Source: Mesorhizobium loti (GTDB taxonomy: Bacteria; Pseudomonadota; Alphaproteobacteria; Rhizobiales; Rhizobiaceae). Taken from it: a stretch of 64,000 nt of DNA. The DNA lies in assembly GCA_002356515.1 (NCBI GenBank), contig AP017605.1, forward strand, positions 2,108,001 through 2,172,000. The letters are read 5' to 3'. Below the pieces are notes generated by a model, which made no database searches, had not been told where the DNA came from, and worked only from the letters and a program-made list of their open reading frames with translations. The stretch's first letter is position 1; every line of letters starts with the position of its first letter. Of the stretch, positions 9,098 through 17,327 are shown piece after piece. The position numbers and the translations under genes were made by a program.

Positions 9098-9945
9098 CGA
9101 TGGCGCGTGTGGCAGCTTCCCGTCGGTCCTTCCTGGGCCACAGTTACAATCTCGTGGGCGTCGTGGCCGCGCTGGTCATCCTGGCGTGGACGCTGATCGC
9201 CATCTTTGCGCCCGCCATCATTCCCCATTCGATCGGCGATATCGTCGACGACGATTATTTCGGCCCGATGCGTCAGGGTCTGTGGCTCGGCTCGGACTAT
9301 CTGGGGCGCGACATGCTCTCGCGGGTGCTGATGGGCGCGCGCTACACCGTCGGCATATCGCTCGCCGCCGTCGTCATCGCCTGCTTTTCGGGCGTGGTGC
9401 TGGGGATGATCGCGGCCGTCGCCGGCGGCTGGCTCGACACCTGCCTCAGCCGCTTCCTCGACGCCATGAACTCCATCCCCAGCAAGCTGTTTGGCCTTGT
9501 GGTCGTCGCCGCGGTCGGCTCGTCGATCCCGGCGCTGATCCTGACGCTCGCCGTCATCTACATACCGGGCGCCTACCGCTTCGCGCGGGCGCTCGCCGTC
9601 AACATCAACACCATGGACTTCATGACCGTCGCCCGCGTCCGCGGCGAAAGCATCGCCTATCTCATCGGGTCCGAGATCCTGCCCAACATCATCCGGCCGG
9701 TGCTGGCCGATTTCGGCCTGCGCTTCGTCTTCATCGTGCTCTTGCTCTCCGGCCTGTCCTTCCTCGGGCTCGGCCTGCAGCCGCCGCTCGCCGATTGGGG
9801 CGCGCTGGTGCGCGAGAACATTGGCGGCCTGCCCTTCGCCGCGCCCGCCGTCATCATTCCCTCCCTGGCGATCGCCAGCCTCACCATCAGCGTCAACCTG
9901 CTGATCGACAATCTGCCGCAGAAGATCAGGGATCGCGACGCATGA
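9094..9945 (+). CDS. ABC transporter permease, DppC-like
   Basis: This protein of up to 283 residues overlaps the previous gene by 4 nt (GTGA), with a possible ATG two codons later. It shows the DppC layout: an N-terminal helix, then LGSDYLGRDMLSRVLMGARYT, which is diagnostic for this subunit, and the EAA motif around MTVARVRGESIAYLIGSEIL. Further hydrophobic helices follow to the C-terminus. It forms the second half of the translocation pore with the DppB-like protein. The tight overlap implies translational coupling. Confidence 0.9.
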   Translation: MTMARVAASRRSFLGHSYNLVGVVAALVILAWTLIAIFAPAIIPHSIGDIVDDDYFGPMRQGLWLGSDYLGRDMLSRVLMGARYTVGISLAAVVIACFSGVVLGMIAAVAGGWLDTCLSRFLDAMNSIPSKLFGLVVVAAVGSSIPALILTLAVIYIPGAYRFARALAVNINTMDFMTVARVRGESIAYLIGSEILPNIIRPVLADFGLRFVFIVLLLSGLSFLGLGLQPPLADWGALVRENIGGLPFAAPAVIIPSLAIASLTISVNLLIDNLPQKIRDRDA

Positions 9946-11597
9946 CCAATCTCGTCGAGGTCAGGAACCTGAGGATCGAGGCGACGACCGACTCCGGACG
10001 CGTCGTCGAAATCATCAAGGGCGTCAGCCTCGACATCGCCGATGGCGAGATCGTCGCCCTGATCGGCGAGAGCGGCTCAGGCAAGACGACGGTGGCGCTC
10101 TCGCTGATGGGCTATGCGCGGCCCGGCTGCCGGATCATCGGCGGCGAGATCAACGTCAACGGCAAGAACATGGCGGCACTTTCCGAGAAGGAACGGGCGA
10201 AGCTGCGCGGCACCGACATTGCCTATGTACCGCAAAGTGCCGCCGCCTCCTTCAACCCTTCGTCCACCATCATGGAGCAGGTGATCGAGGTGACGCGCAT
10301 CCACGGGCTGATGCCGCCCGAGCAGGCGCGAAAGCGTGCGGTCGAGCTGTTCAGGGCCTTGTCGCTGCCGGACCCGGAAGGGATCGGCGCGCGCTATCCG
10401 CACCAGGTTTCAGGCGGGCAATTGCAGCGGCTGTCGGCGGCCATGGCGCTCATCGGCGATCCCAAGCTGATGATCTTCGACGAGCCGACGACGGCACTCG
10501 ACGTGACGACGCAGATCGACGTGCTGAAGGCCTTCAAGTCGGTCATGCGGGCTGGCGGAATTGCGGGTGTTTACGTTTCCCATGACCTCGCCGTCGTCGC
10601 CCAGATCGCCGACCACATCGTGGTGCTGAAGGGCGGCGAAGTGCAGGAGACCGGCACCACGGCCCAGATCCTTTCGGCCGCCCAGCACCCCTATACGCGC
10701 GAACTTTTGGCTGCCTTCGAGCCGAAGCCGCGGCAAGCGCATGCAGACGCGGATGCCGGCGCCAAGCCGTTGCTTCGCATCGACAATGTGACCGCCGGCT
10801 ATGGCGCGGTGCGGGCTGACGGACTGCCGCTTATCCGCGCCGCCGATTCCGTCAGCCTGGTCGTCGAGAAGGGGCGCAACCTCGGCATCATCGGCGAATC
10901 CGGCTGCGGAAAATCAACGCTGGCGCGCGTCATCGCCGGCATCCATCCGGCGGCGGCCGGCGACATCATATTCGACGGCAAACAACTGGAGCGCGTCGCG
11001 GGCAAACGCAGCCAGGACCAGCTGCGCGAGATGCAGATCGTGTTCCAGTATGCCGATACCGCGCTCAATCCGGCCAAGCCTGTGGAGGACATCATTGCCC
11101 GGCCGCTGGCCTTCTATCACGGGCTCGACAGGCAGGCGCGCTCGAAGCGCGTCGACGAACTGCTCGATATGGTTCGCCTGCCGAGGACGCTGCGCTACCG
11201 CCGCCCGTCGGAGCTCTCGGGCGGCCAGAAGCAGCGCGTGAATTTTGCGCGCGCGCTGGCAGCTGATCCCAAGCTCATCATCTGCGACGAGATCACCTCG
11301 GCGCTCGACACGGTGGTGGCGGCCGCCGTGATCGAACTGCTCAAGGAGCTGCAGCGCGAGCTGGGCCTCTCCTACATTTTCATCAGCCACGACCTCTCCG
11401 TCGTCGAAGCGATCTGCGACGAGATCATGGTCATGTACAATGGGCAGCGGGTTGAACAGATCACGCCCGACAGGCTGCAAGCGCCGACCCACCCCTATTC
11501 GAAGCTTCTGTTCTCCTCCGTGCCGAAGCTCGATCCGACATGGCTCGACGGCCTCGTCCGCGACCCAGAGCTGGTCAGTCAGTACGGCCACCGCTGA
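9942..11597 (+). CDS. fused dipeptide-type ABC ATPase (DppD-DppF in one chain)
   Basis: This 551-residue protein carries two complete nucleotide-binding domains. The first has Walker A GESGSGKTT, signature SGGQLQR and Walker B MIFDEPTTALD. The second has Walker A GESGCGKST, signature SGGQKQR and Walker B IICDEITSALD. Each has a switch His (YVSHDLAVV and FISHDLSVV). In most dipeptide importers these are two separate genes. The start overlaps the permease stop by 4 nt. It energises the importer formed with the three preceding genes. Note that the second Walker B has Ile in place of the usual Pro (DEI versus DEP). Confidence 0.93.
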   Translation: MTNLVEVRNLRIEATTDSGRVVEIIKGVSLDIADGEIVALIGESGSGKTTVALSLMGYARPGCRIIGGEINVNGKNMAALSEKERAKLRGTDIAYVPQSAAASFNPSSTIMEQVIEVTRIHGLMPPEQARKRAVELFRALSLPDPEGIGARYPHQVSGGQLQRLSAAMALIGDPKLMIFDEPTTALDVTTQIDVLKAFKSVMRAGGIAGVYVSHDLAVVAQIADHIVVLKGGEVQETGTTAQILSAAQHPYTRELLAAFEPKPRQAHADADAGAKPLLRIDNVTAGYGAVRADGLPLIRAADSVSLVVEKGRNLGIIGESGCGKSTLARVIAGIHPAAAGDIIFDGKQLERVAGKRSQDQLREMQIVFQYADTALNPAKPVEDIIARPLAFYHGLDRQARSKRVDELLDMVRLPRTLRYRRPSELSGGQKQRVNFARALAADPKLIICDEITSALDTVVAAAVIELLKELQRELGLSYIFISHDLSVVEAICDEIMVMYNGQRVEQITPDRLQAPTHPYSKLLFSSVPKLDPTWLDGLVRDPELVSQYGHR

Positions 11598-11612
11598 CGA
11601 GACGGTGGAACC

Positions 11613-12089
11613 TCACCTCGGAAACAGGCTGGGCAGTGGCATGTGCGCCTTGACGATGGGCGACTTCAGCACCACGAAGCTGAAATACTTGTCGATGCCG
11701 ATATCCATGTCGGTCAGCCTCTCCATGATCGTCTGGTACTCGGCTATGCCGGCGGTCACGAATTTCATCAGATAGTCGTAGCCGCCCGACACGAGATGGC
11801 ATTCGATGACCTGGTCGATCTTCTCGACGACGGCGAGAAAGCGGGCGAAGTCGACCTGGCGGTGATTCTTCAAGGTGATTTCGGTGAACACGGTCAGCGT
11901 CTGGCCAAGCTTGCCGATGTTGATCTGCGCGGAATAGCCCTCGATGTAGCCCTCCGATTGCAGTCTCTTGACCCGCATCAGGCACGGGCTCGGCGACAGA
12001 TGCACCAGTTCAGCCAGTTCCACATTGGTGATGCGGCCGTTCTTCTGCAATTCGTACAGAATCTTGATGTCGATCCGATCCAGTTTCAT
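11613..12089 (-). CDS. Lrp/AsnC family transcriptional regulator
   Basis: This 158-residue protein begins MKLDRIDIKILYELQKNGRI and continues with the helix-turn-helix NVELAELVHLSPSPCLMRVKRLQ, then a RAM ligand-binding domain with VIECHLVSGGYDYLMKFVT. Lrp/AsnC proteins sense amino acids and usually regulate a neighbouring transport or breakdown gene. It is convergent with the ABC operon and divergent from the FAD oxidase at 12313, which is its likeliest target. The start is the ATG at the conserved N-terminus; the longer open frame upstream lies in the promoter region. Confidence 0.92.
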   Translation of the reverse strand: MKLDRIDIKILYELQKNGRITNVELAELVHLSPSPCLMRVKRLQSEGYIEGYSAQINIGKLGQTLTVFTEITLKNHRQVDFARFLAVVEKIDQVIECHLVSGGYDYLMKFVTAGIAEYQTIMERLTDMDIGIDKYFSFVVLKSPIVKAHMPLPSLFPR

Positions 12090-12312
12090 GGCCGACTCCG
12101 CAGAACGCATGCCGCAGCACAAAATGCTGCCTTGCTTATAGACATTGACACTACCACAGCCCGTTGGCCTGTCCATCCAAGCGGATAGCGCTTTGAAACG
12201 CAGCGGCTCCCGATTTCGACCGCGTTGCCGGAATAAAATTCTGCTTCGGCCGCAACTGCGGCAGCGGCTGCCTGCGCAACACGGTAGATTGGCGCTTCAA
12301 GGCAGAGAGACC

Positions 12313-13638
12313 ATGGGCGCGCCGCTACAGCAAATCGAGACGTCAAGCGAACTGCCGCGATCCGCGGACGCGGTGGTGATTGGCGGCGGCATCGTCGGTG
12401 TCTTCACGGCCTATTATCTGGCCAGGCGCGGCATGAAGGTCGCGCTTGTCGAAAAGGGACTGATCGGCGCCGAGCAGTCCTCGCGGAACTGGGGATGGTG
12501 CCGCCAGCAGAATCGCGACGCCCGTGAGCTGCCGATGGCGACCCGAAGCCTCGATTTGTGGGACAGTTTTGCCGCGGAAACCGGCGAAGACACCGGCTTT
12601 CGCCGCTGCGGCCTGCTCTATCTCAGCAATGACAATGCGGAACTTGCCGGCTGGGCGCGCTGGCGTGACTTCGCCAGGACGGCCGGCGTCACCACGCATA
12701 TGCTCGACAGCGCCGGGGCCAGCGAGCGGGGTCGCGCCACCGGCCGGAGCTGGAAGGGCGGCGTCTTCTCGCCGACCGACGGCACCGCCGACCCGTCGCG
12801 GGCAGCCCCCTCGGTCGCCCGGGCCATCCTCAAGCTCGGGGGCACCGTGCACCAGAACTGCGCCGCGCGCGGCATCGAGACCGAAGGCGGACGCCTGAGC
12901 GGCGTGATCACCGAAAGCGGTACGATCCGGACCAAGCTGGCGGTCCTGGCCGGCGGCGCCTGGGCATCCTCCTTTTGCCGGCAGTTCGGTTTCCGTTTTC
13001 CGCAGGCGTCGATCCGCTCCTCGATCCTGTCGGTCTCGCCGGGCGCGGAGGGTCTGCCGGATGCGCTGCACACGGCGAAAATCTCGGCCACGCGTCGCGG
13101 CGACGGCGGCTACACCCTCGCCATAAGTGGACGCGGCCGCGTCGACGTGACGCCGCAGCAACTGCGCTTCTCCTCGCAATTCGTCCCGATGTTCCTGAAG
13201 CGCTGGCGCAGCCTCGCGCCGGGCGGGCTGCAGGGCGTACGCTCGGGCCACGAAACGCTCAAGCGCTGGCGGCTCGACCAGCCGACGCCGATGGAGCGGA
13301 TGCGCATTCTCGATCCGCTCCCGGACCAGGCGACAATCCGCCTGACCCACGCCCGCGCGCTCGAACTTCTGCCCGACCTTCGAAAGACCAAGATAAGTGC
13401 TGCCTGGGCCGGCTATATCGACAGCACGCCGGACGGCGTGCCTGCCATCGGCGAGATCCATAGCGTTCCGGGTTTCTTCCTGGCCGCCGGGTTTTCGGGA
13501 CACGGCTTCGGCATCGGACCCGGCGCCGGTCACCTCGTTGCCGATCTGGTGACCGGGTCGCAACCGATCGTCGATGCGACATCCTACGATCCGCGGCGCT
13601 TCGATGCTTCCGTGTGGGGGAAGGTCGCCGATTTCTAG
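12313..13638 (+). CDS. FAD-dependent oxidoreductase (HcnC/opine oxidase beta/DadA-like)
   Basis: This 441-residue protein has the FAD motif AVVIGGGIVGVFTAYYLARRG near the N-terminus, followed by NWGWCRQQNRDARELPMATR and the C-terminal FAAGFSGHGFGIGPG-type contact (read here as LAAGFSGHGFGIGPGAGHLVA). Family members oxidise glycine, sarcosine, opines or D-amino acids. It is convergent with an HcnB-like and an HcnA-like gene, 36 nt away, which in related systems form a three-part membrane oxidase with an HcnC-like subunit. The split over two strands is unusual, so joint function is likely but not certain. Confidence 0.87.
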   Translation: MGAPLQQIETSSELPRSADAVVIGGGIVGVFTAYYLARRGMKVALVEKGLIGAEQSSRNWGWCRQQNRDARELPMATRSLDLWDSFAAETGEDTGFRRCGLLYLSNDNAELAGWARWRDFARTAGVTTHMLDSAGASERGRATGRSWKGGVFSPTDGTADPSRAAPSVARAILKLGGTVHQNCAARGIETEGGRLSGVITESGTIRTKLAVLAGGAWASSFCRQFGFRFPQASIRSSILSVSPGAEGLPDALHTAKISATRRGDGGYTLAISGRGRVDVTPQQLRFSSQFVPMFLKRWRSLAPGGLQGVRSGHETLKRWRLDQPTPMERMRILDPLPDQATIRLTHARALELLPDLRKTKISAAWAGYIDSTPDGVPAIGEIHSVPGFFLAAGFSGHGFGIGPGAGHLVADLVTGSQPIVDATSYDPRRFDASVWGKVADF

Positions 13639-13674
13639 GACGGGATCCTCATCCATGCGCGGTTCGCAATCGCA

Positions 13675-15042
13675 TCAGTCTTCCCGGAGAAAGGCGCCGA
13701 TAGGCGCAGGCCGTACAGGCGCCTGCCCGCGGAATCGACCGACATCGCTGGGGATACAACCGGCTTGCGCTGCTGCGAGTTCAACGGCCGCCAACTGGCA
13801 ATACCGCCCCTGGCATCGTCCCATGCCGACACGCGACAACGACTTCACCCGGTTGGCCTCGCCGCCACCGAAATTCACACGTTGACGTACGGCTCCGGCA
13901 GTCACGTTCTCGCAGCGGCAGATGATCGCGTCGTCGGGCAGCGCCCGCATCATCTTGGCCGGCCAGGGAAAGGCGCTAGCCAGACCGTGCGCAAAGCGCT
14001 CGAGCCGCTTGAGCTTGCGCAGATCGGCGCTGGTGGCGGGCGCCCGATGTCCGAGATCGGCAAGACATGCCACCGCCGCCAGACGCCCCGCGATCTCCGC
14101 GCCGTCCGCCCCCAAAAGACGAACCCCGTCACCCGCAAGATAGACGCCATTGCCGGCGCGACCCATCTCATCGGTCTGTGGCAGCCATTGCTGCCACTGC
14201 TCATCATAGGTGAAGGCGCATCCCGCCAGGTCGGCGAGATGCGTCTCGGCGCGTAGATGCCAGCCCATGCCGATCGTGTCGCATGGCGTGAGGCGCTGCC
14301 TTCCGCCGGCGTCGCGCCAACACATCGCCGTGACACCTTGCCCGTCGGCCTCGATCCTTTCGAGGCTCACGCCTGCATGATAGCGGCCGCCGAGCCGCAC
14401 CCGCAGGGCCAGACCGCGCAGCGTGACGAGCGGCCGGGCGGCAAGCTTCCAGAAGCCCCGTATCTGCTGACGCCAGGGCGAGGTGTCGAGCACCGCCGCC
14501 ACTTCCGCTCCAGCCTTGACGAGTTGCGCGCCGACCAGCGTCAGCAGAGGCCCCGACCCCATCAACACGATGCGCCGCCCCAGCGCCACGCCCTGCGCCT
14601 TGAGCGCGATCTGCGCCGCGCCAAGACTGTAGACGCCGGCGCTCTGCCAGCCCGGAACCGGAGCGACACGGTCGGATGCGCCGGTGGCAAGGATCAGGCG
14701 GTCATAGCTGACTATCTGCACCCCGCCCTCCCCCAGCACGTGCAGCCGCCCCTCATGCACGGCGATGACCGAGCTCGCCGCGCAATGGGTGAGCCGCCCG
14801 TCTGCCACCAAGTGGTCGAACAGCGCATGCAGCGCGCGCGCTTTCGCCGCCTCCGACCCGTAGAGCTGCTCCGGCGTGCGGACGAACCCGTCAGGCGGGC
14901 GACGATAGATCTGGCCACCGACGCGATTGCCTTCGTCGATCACCATCGGATAGAGCCCCGCCTCGACCAGCGCCGCCGCCGCCCTTATGCCGGCGGGGCC
15001 GGCGCCGACGATCACGACGCGCGGCAACGAGGTGTCGCTCAC
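13675..15042 (-). CDS. FAD/NAD(P)-binding oxidoreductase with BFD-like [2Fe-2S] domain (HcnB/opine oxidase alpha-like)
   Basis: This 455-residue protein starts with a GTG that overlaps the stop of the preceding gene (GTGA). It has a first dinucleotide fold (VVIVGAGPAGIRAAAAL) and a second one (IVLMGSGPLLTLVGAQL). A C-terminal BFD-like iron-sulphur region has CRC in IICRCENVTAG and C-x4-C in GRCQGRYCQ. This is the domain order of HcnB, of opine oxidase subunit A and of the sarcosine oxidase alpha middle part. It should receive electrons with the small ferredoxin subunit encoded just upstream. Confidence 0.9.
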   Translation of the reverse strand: MSDTSLPRVVIVGAGPAGIRAAAALVEAGLYPMVIDEGNRVGGQIYRRPPDGFVRTPEQLYGSEAAKARALHALFDHLVADGRLTHCAASSVIAVHEGRLHVLGEGGVQIVSYDRLILATGASDRVAPVPGWQSAGVYSLGAAQIALKAQGVALGRRIVLMGSGPLLTLVGAQLVKAGAEVAAVLDTSPWRQQIRGFWKLAARPLVTLRGLALRVRLGGRYHAGVSLERIEADGQGVTAMCWRDAGGRQRLTPCDTIGMGWHLRAETHLADLAGCAFTYDEQWQQWLPQTDEMGRAGNGVYLAGDGVRLLGADGAEIAGRLAAVACLADLGHRAPATSADLRKLKRLERFAHGLASAFPWPAKMMRALPDDAIICRCENVTAGAVRQRVNFGGGEANRVKSLSRVGMGRCQGRYCQLAAVELAAAQAGCIPSDVGRFRGQAPVRPAPIGAFLRED

Positions 15043-15341
15043 GGCCAGCTCTCCGGTGGCGTAGTGCGCAGCCGCATGCCTTCCGTGACAAGCGTGGAGC
15101 ATGCCCGCAGGCGCGGTCCTTCCTCCTGCCAGACCCAGCAATCCTGGCAGGCGCCCATCAGGCAGAAGCCGGCGCGCGGTTCCGGTCCGAACTCGGATGT
15201 TCGCAACGCGTGTCCCGACGCCAGCATGGCAGTCAGCACGGTGTCACCGGCCAGTGCAGTGCGCACCTGCCCGTCGAGAAAGAAATGCAGCTGCGCCCGA
15301 TCGCGCTCGGCCAGCCGGACGATGCGGCCGGCAGTGATCAT
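15039..15341 (-). CDS. small (2Fe-2S)-binding subunit, HcnA/opine oxidase-like
   Basis: This 100-residue ferredoxin-like protein has the cluster ligands in FCLMGACQDCWVW and a further Cys in LRACSTLV, with the VRTALAGDTVLTAMLASG lead-in seen in HcnA and in the N-terminal part of sarcosine oxidase alpha. It overlaps the HyuB-like gene by 4 nt and the HcnB-like gene by 4 nt, so all three are translationally coupled. It passes electrons from the FAD subunit. The coupling to hydantoinase-type genes suggests one pathway in which ring opening feeds an oxidase. Confidence 0.9.
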   Translation of the reverse strand: MITAGRIVRLAERDRAQLHFFLDGQVRTALAGDTVLTAMLASGHALRTSEFGPEPRAGFCLMGACQDCWVWQEEGPRLRACSTLVTEGMRLRTTPPESWP

Positions 15342-17323
15342 TCCGCGGCCTCGCGTACAGGGTGAGGACGCGGCAGTTCGGGGAACCGTTCGCAGACCGC
15401 ATCGAAAGCCGCCTGGACGCCCTCCGGCCCCGAAAGTCCCTTCATGCGGCGGAAGATCTCCGTCTTGGTGAAGAAGCGCCAGTGGATCGGCAAATCCCCT
15501 AGTATGGCGGTGAGCCGGTCATAGGCCGCCGGCGTCCACTGCGCTTCGTAGCCGTCGCGCTCCGGACCGAAATGGAAATGGCCGGCGGCCGGCTCGTGAT
15601 GCGCGCGCCGCCTTTCCGTCGCCTGCTCATCGACCTCGCCTTCGCGAATGACGACACCATAGTCACGTTCGGCCGCTATCGGCGAAACGTAGCCGCGCCG
15701 CACATCCTGCGCGACCTGCCAAGGCTCGCGTTCATACGGATCGCCGCGCCCGCCGCCTCCGGCAGAGCGGATCTCGAGCACATCGCCGGGCTGCAGCACC
15801 GCGGTGTCGATATTGCCCAGCCGCCGCTCATGCTCGCTCCCCGGATTGACGATCATGTCGGACAGGCCGGCGGCCTTGCCGCCCAGCACACCCCAGGGAC
15901 GGAAGAAGCTGCGGTCACGGTTGCGCGCCGTGATCCTGGAGTCGGGAGCAAAGACGCGGAAGGCCATCTCGGTCGCCAGCCCGCCGCGCCAACGCCCCGC
16001 CCCGCCACTGTCCCTGGCGAGCCCATATTTCAGGAATTCGACCGGCGTCTCGGTCTCGGTGATCTCGATCGGCGTGTTCTTCAGATAGGCGGCATCCGCG
16101 CCCGATCCGTTGGTCCCATCGCGATGCGGCATCGCCCCGCCGCCGCCCACCACGGGGTTCACCGCCGTGATGACGGTCCGGCTGGTGCGCTCGTCCGTAG
16201 TCATAACGTTGACGATGCAGTTGTTGCCGGCGGGTGCTGCTGGCAGGCGCTCCGGCACGGCTTGCGAGAAGGCGCCGAAAATCACCGATCGCAGCCGGGC
16301 GCAGGTGAGCGAGCGCATGCCCACGGCGGCGGGATGCACCGGGTTCAGCACCGAGCCTTGCGGCGTGATGCAGGTGAACGGCCGGGTCAGGCCCGTGTTG
16401 AGCAGGATCTTCGGGTTCAGCGTATAGAGCACGTAGTAGACGCCCACCAAAAGCATGGTGTGACGCGGATCGCCGCCCGAAGGCACATTGAGCGAGGACC
16501 CGAGCTGCGGATCTGAGCCGGTGAAGTCGAGCACCGCCTCATCACCCTTGATCGTCAGCCTCAGCTTCAGCCGGCACGGATTGGCCTCGACCGAATCCTC
16601 GTCGGCATAGTCGGCGAATTCCCAGGTGCCGTCGGGCATGGCGCGCAGCACGTCGCGCGCCTGCGCCTCGGCATGGTCGAGAAGTGCTGCAACGCCCTCG
16701 ATGAAGCCGGCCTTGCCGAACTTCCGCACCATCGCCTGGATCTTGCGCTCGCCGGTGTTGAGCGCGCCGACCAGCGCCTTGATGTCGCCGATGTTGAGGT
16801 CGGGCTTGCGCACATTGGTGCTCATGATCCGCAGGATCATCTCGTCGAAGACCCCTTCCCGCACCAGCTTCATCGGCGGAAAGCGGATGCCTTCCTGATG
16901 GATTTCGGTCAGCGCCCGGCTGAGCGAGGCCGGCACCGCCCCGCCCATATCGGTGTTGTGGATGTGCCCTCCGGTCCAGGCGACGATCTCGCCATCGACG
17001 AAGACCGGCTTCCACAGATGCGTGTCGGGTGCGTGCGTGGCGACGTGGCCGGAATAGGGATCGTTGGTGAAGGCAACGTCGCCCGGCCGGTAGTCGTCGA
17101 CCATCGCGATCGCGCGGTGATAGGAAAGCCCAGGATACCAGGTGGCGCCAAGTTCCATCGGCACGGCGAAGGTCGCTCCCGAACGATCCATCAGCATCAC
17201 CGTAAAATCCTGCGTCTCCTTGACAAAGGCGGAGTGCGCGGTGCGATGCAGCGTGTGGGCCATGTTCTCGGCGGCCGCGCGGGCATGGTTGGCCAGAACC
17301 TGCAGGTTTGTGCGATCAAACAT
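15338..17323 (-). CDS. hyuB: hydantoinase B/5-oxoprolinase family protein
   Basis: This 661-residue protein starts MFDRTNLQVLANHARAAAEN. It contains ATWYPGLSYHRAI, VAFTNDPYSGHVATHAPD and TGGHIHNTDMGG, all characteristic of HyuB, plus RSAGGGGRGDPYEREP near the C-terminus. HyuB works with HyuA in ATP-dependent hydrolysis of cyclic amides such as hydantoins, 5-oxoproline or N-methylhydantoin. It is 4 nt from hyuA and is followed by the HcnA/HcnB-like genes. The terminal 80 or so residues (EREYGVVIREGEVDE onward) are long for the minimal family fold. Confidence 0.92.
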   Translation of the reverse strand: MFDRTNLQVLANHARAAAENMAHTLHRTAHSAFVKETQDFTVMLMDRSGATFAVPMELGATWYPGLSYHRAIAMVDDYRPGDVAFTNDPYSGHVATHAPDTHLWKPVFVDGEIVAWTGGHIHNTDMGGAVPASLSRALTEIHQEGIRFPPMKLVREGVFDEMILRIMSTNVRKPDLNIGDIKALVGALNTGERKIQAMVRKFGKAGFIEGVAALLDHAEAQARDVLRAMPDGTWEFADYADEDSVEANPCRLKLRLTIKGDEAVLDFTGSDPQLGSSLNVPSGGDPRHTMLLVGVYYVLYTLNPKILLNTGLTRPFTCITPQGSVLNPVHPAAVGMRSLTCARLRSVIFGAFSQAVPERLPAAPAGNNCIVNVMTTDERTSRTVITAVNPVVGGGGAMPHRDGTNGSGADAAYLKNTPIEITETETPVEFLKYGLARDSGGAGRWRGGLATEMAFRVFAPDSRITARNRDRSFFRPWGVLGGKAAGLSDMIVNPGSEHERRLGNIDTAVLQPGDVLEIRSAGGGGRGDPYEREPWQVAQDVRRGYVSPIAAERDYGVVIREGEVDEQATERRRAHHEPAAGHFHFGPERDGYEAQWTPAAYDRLTAILGDLPIHWRFFTKTEIFRRMKGLSGPEGVQAAFDAVCERFPELPRPHPVREAAE

Positions 17324-17327
17324 GGCG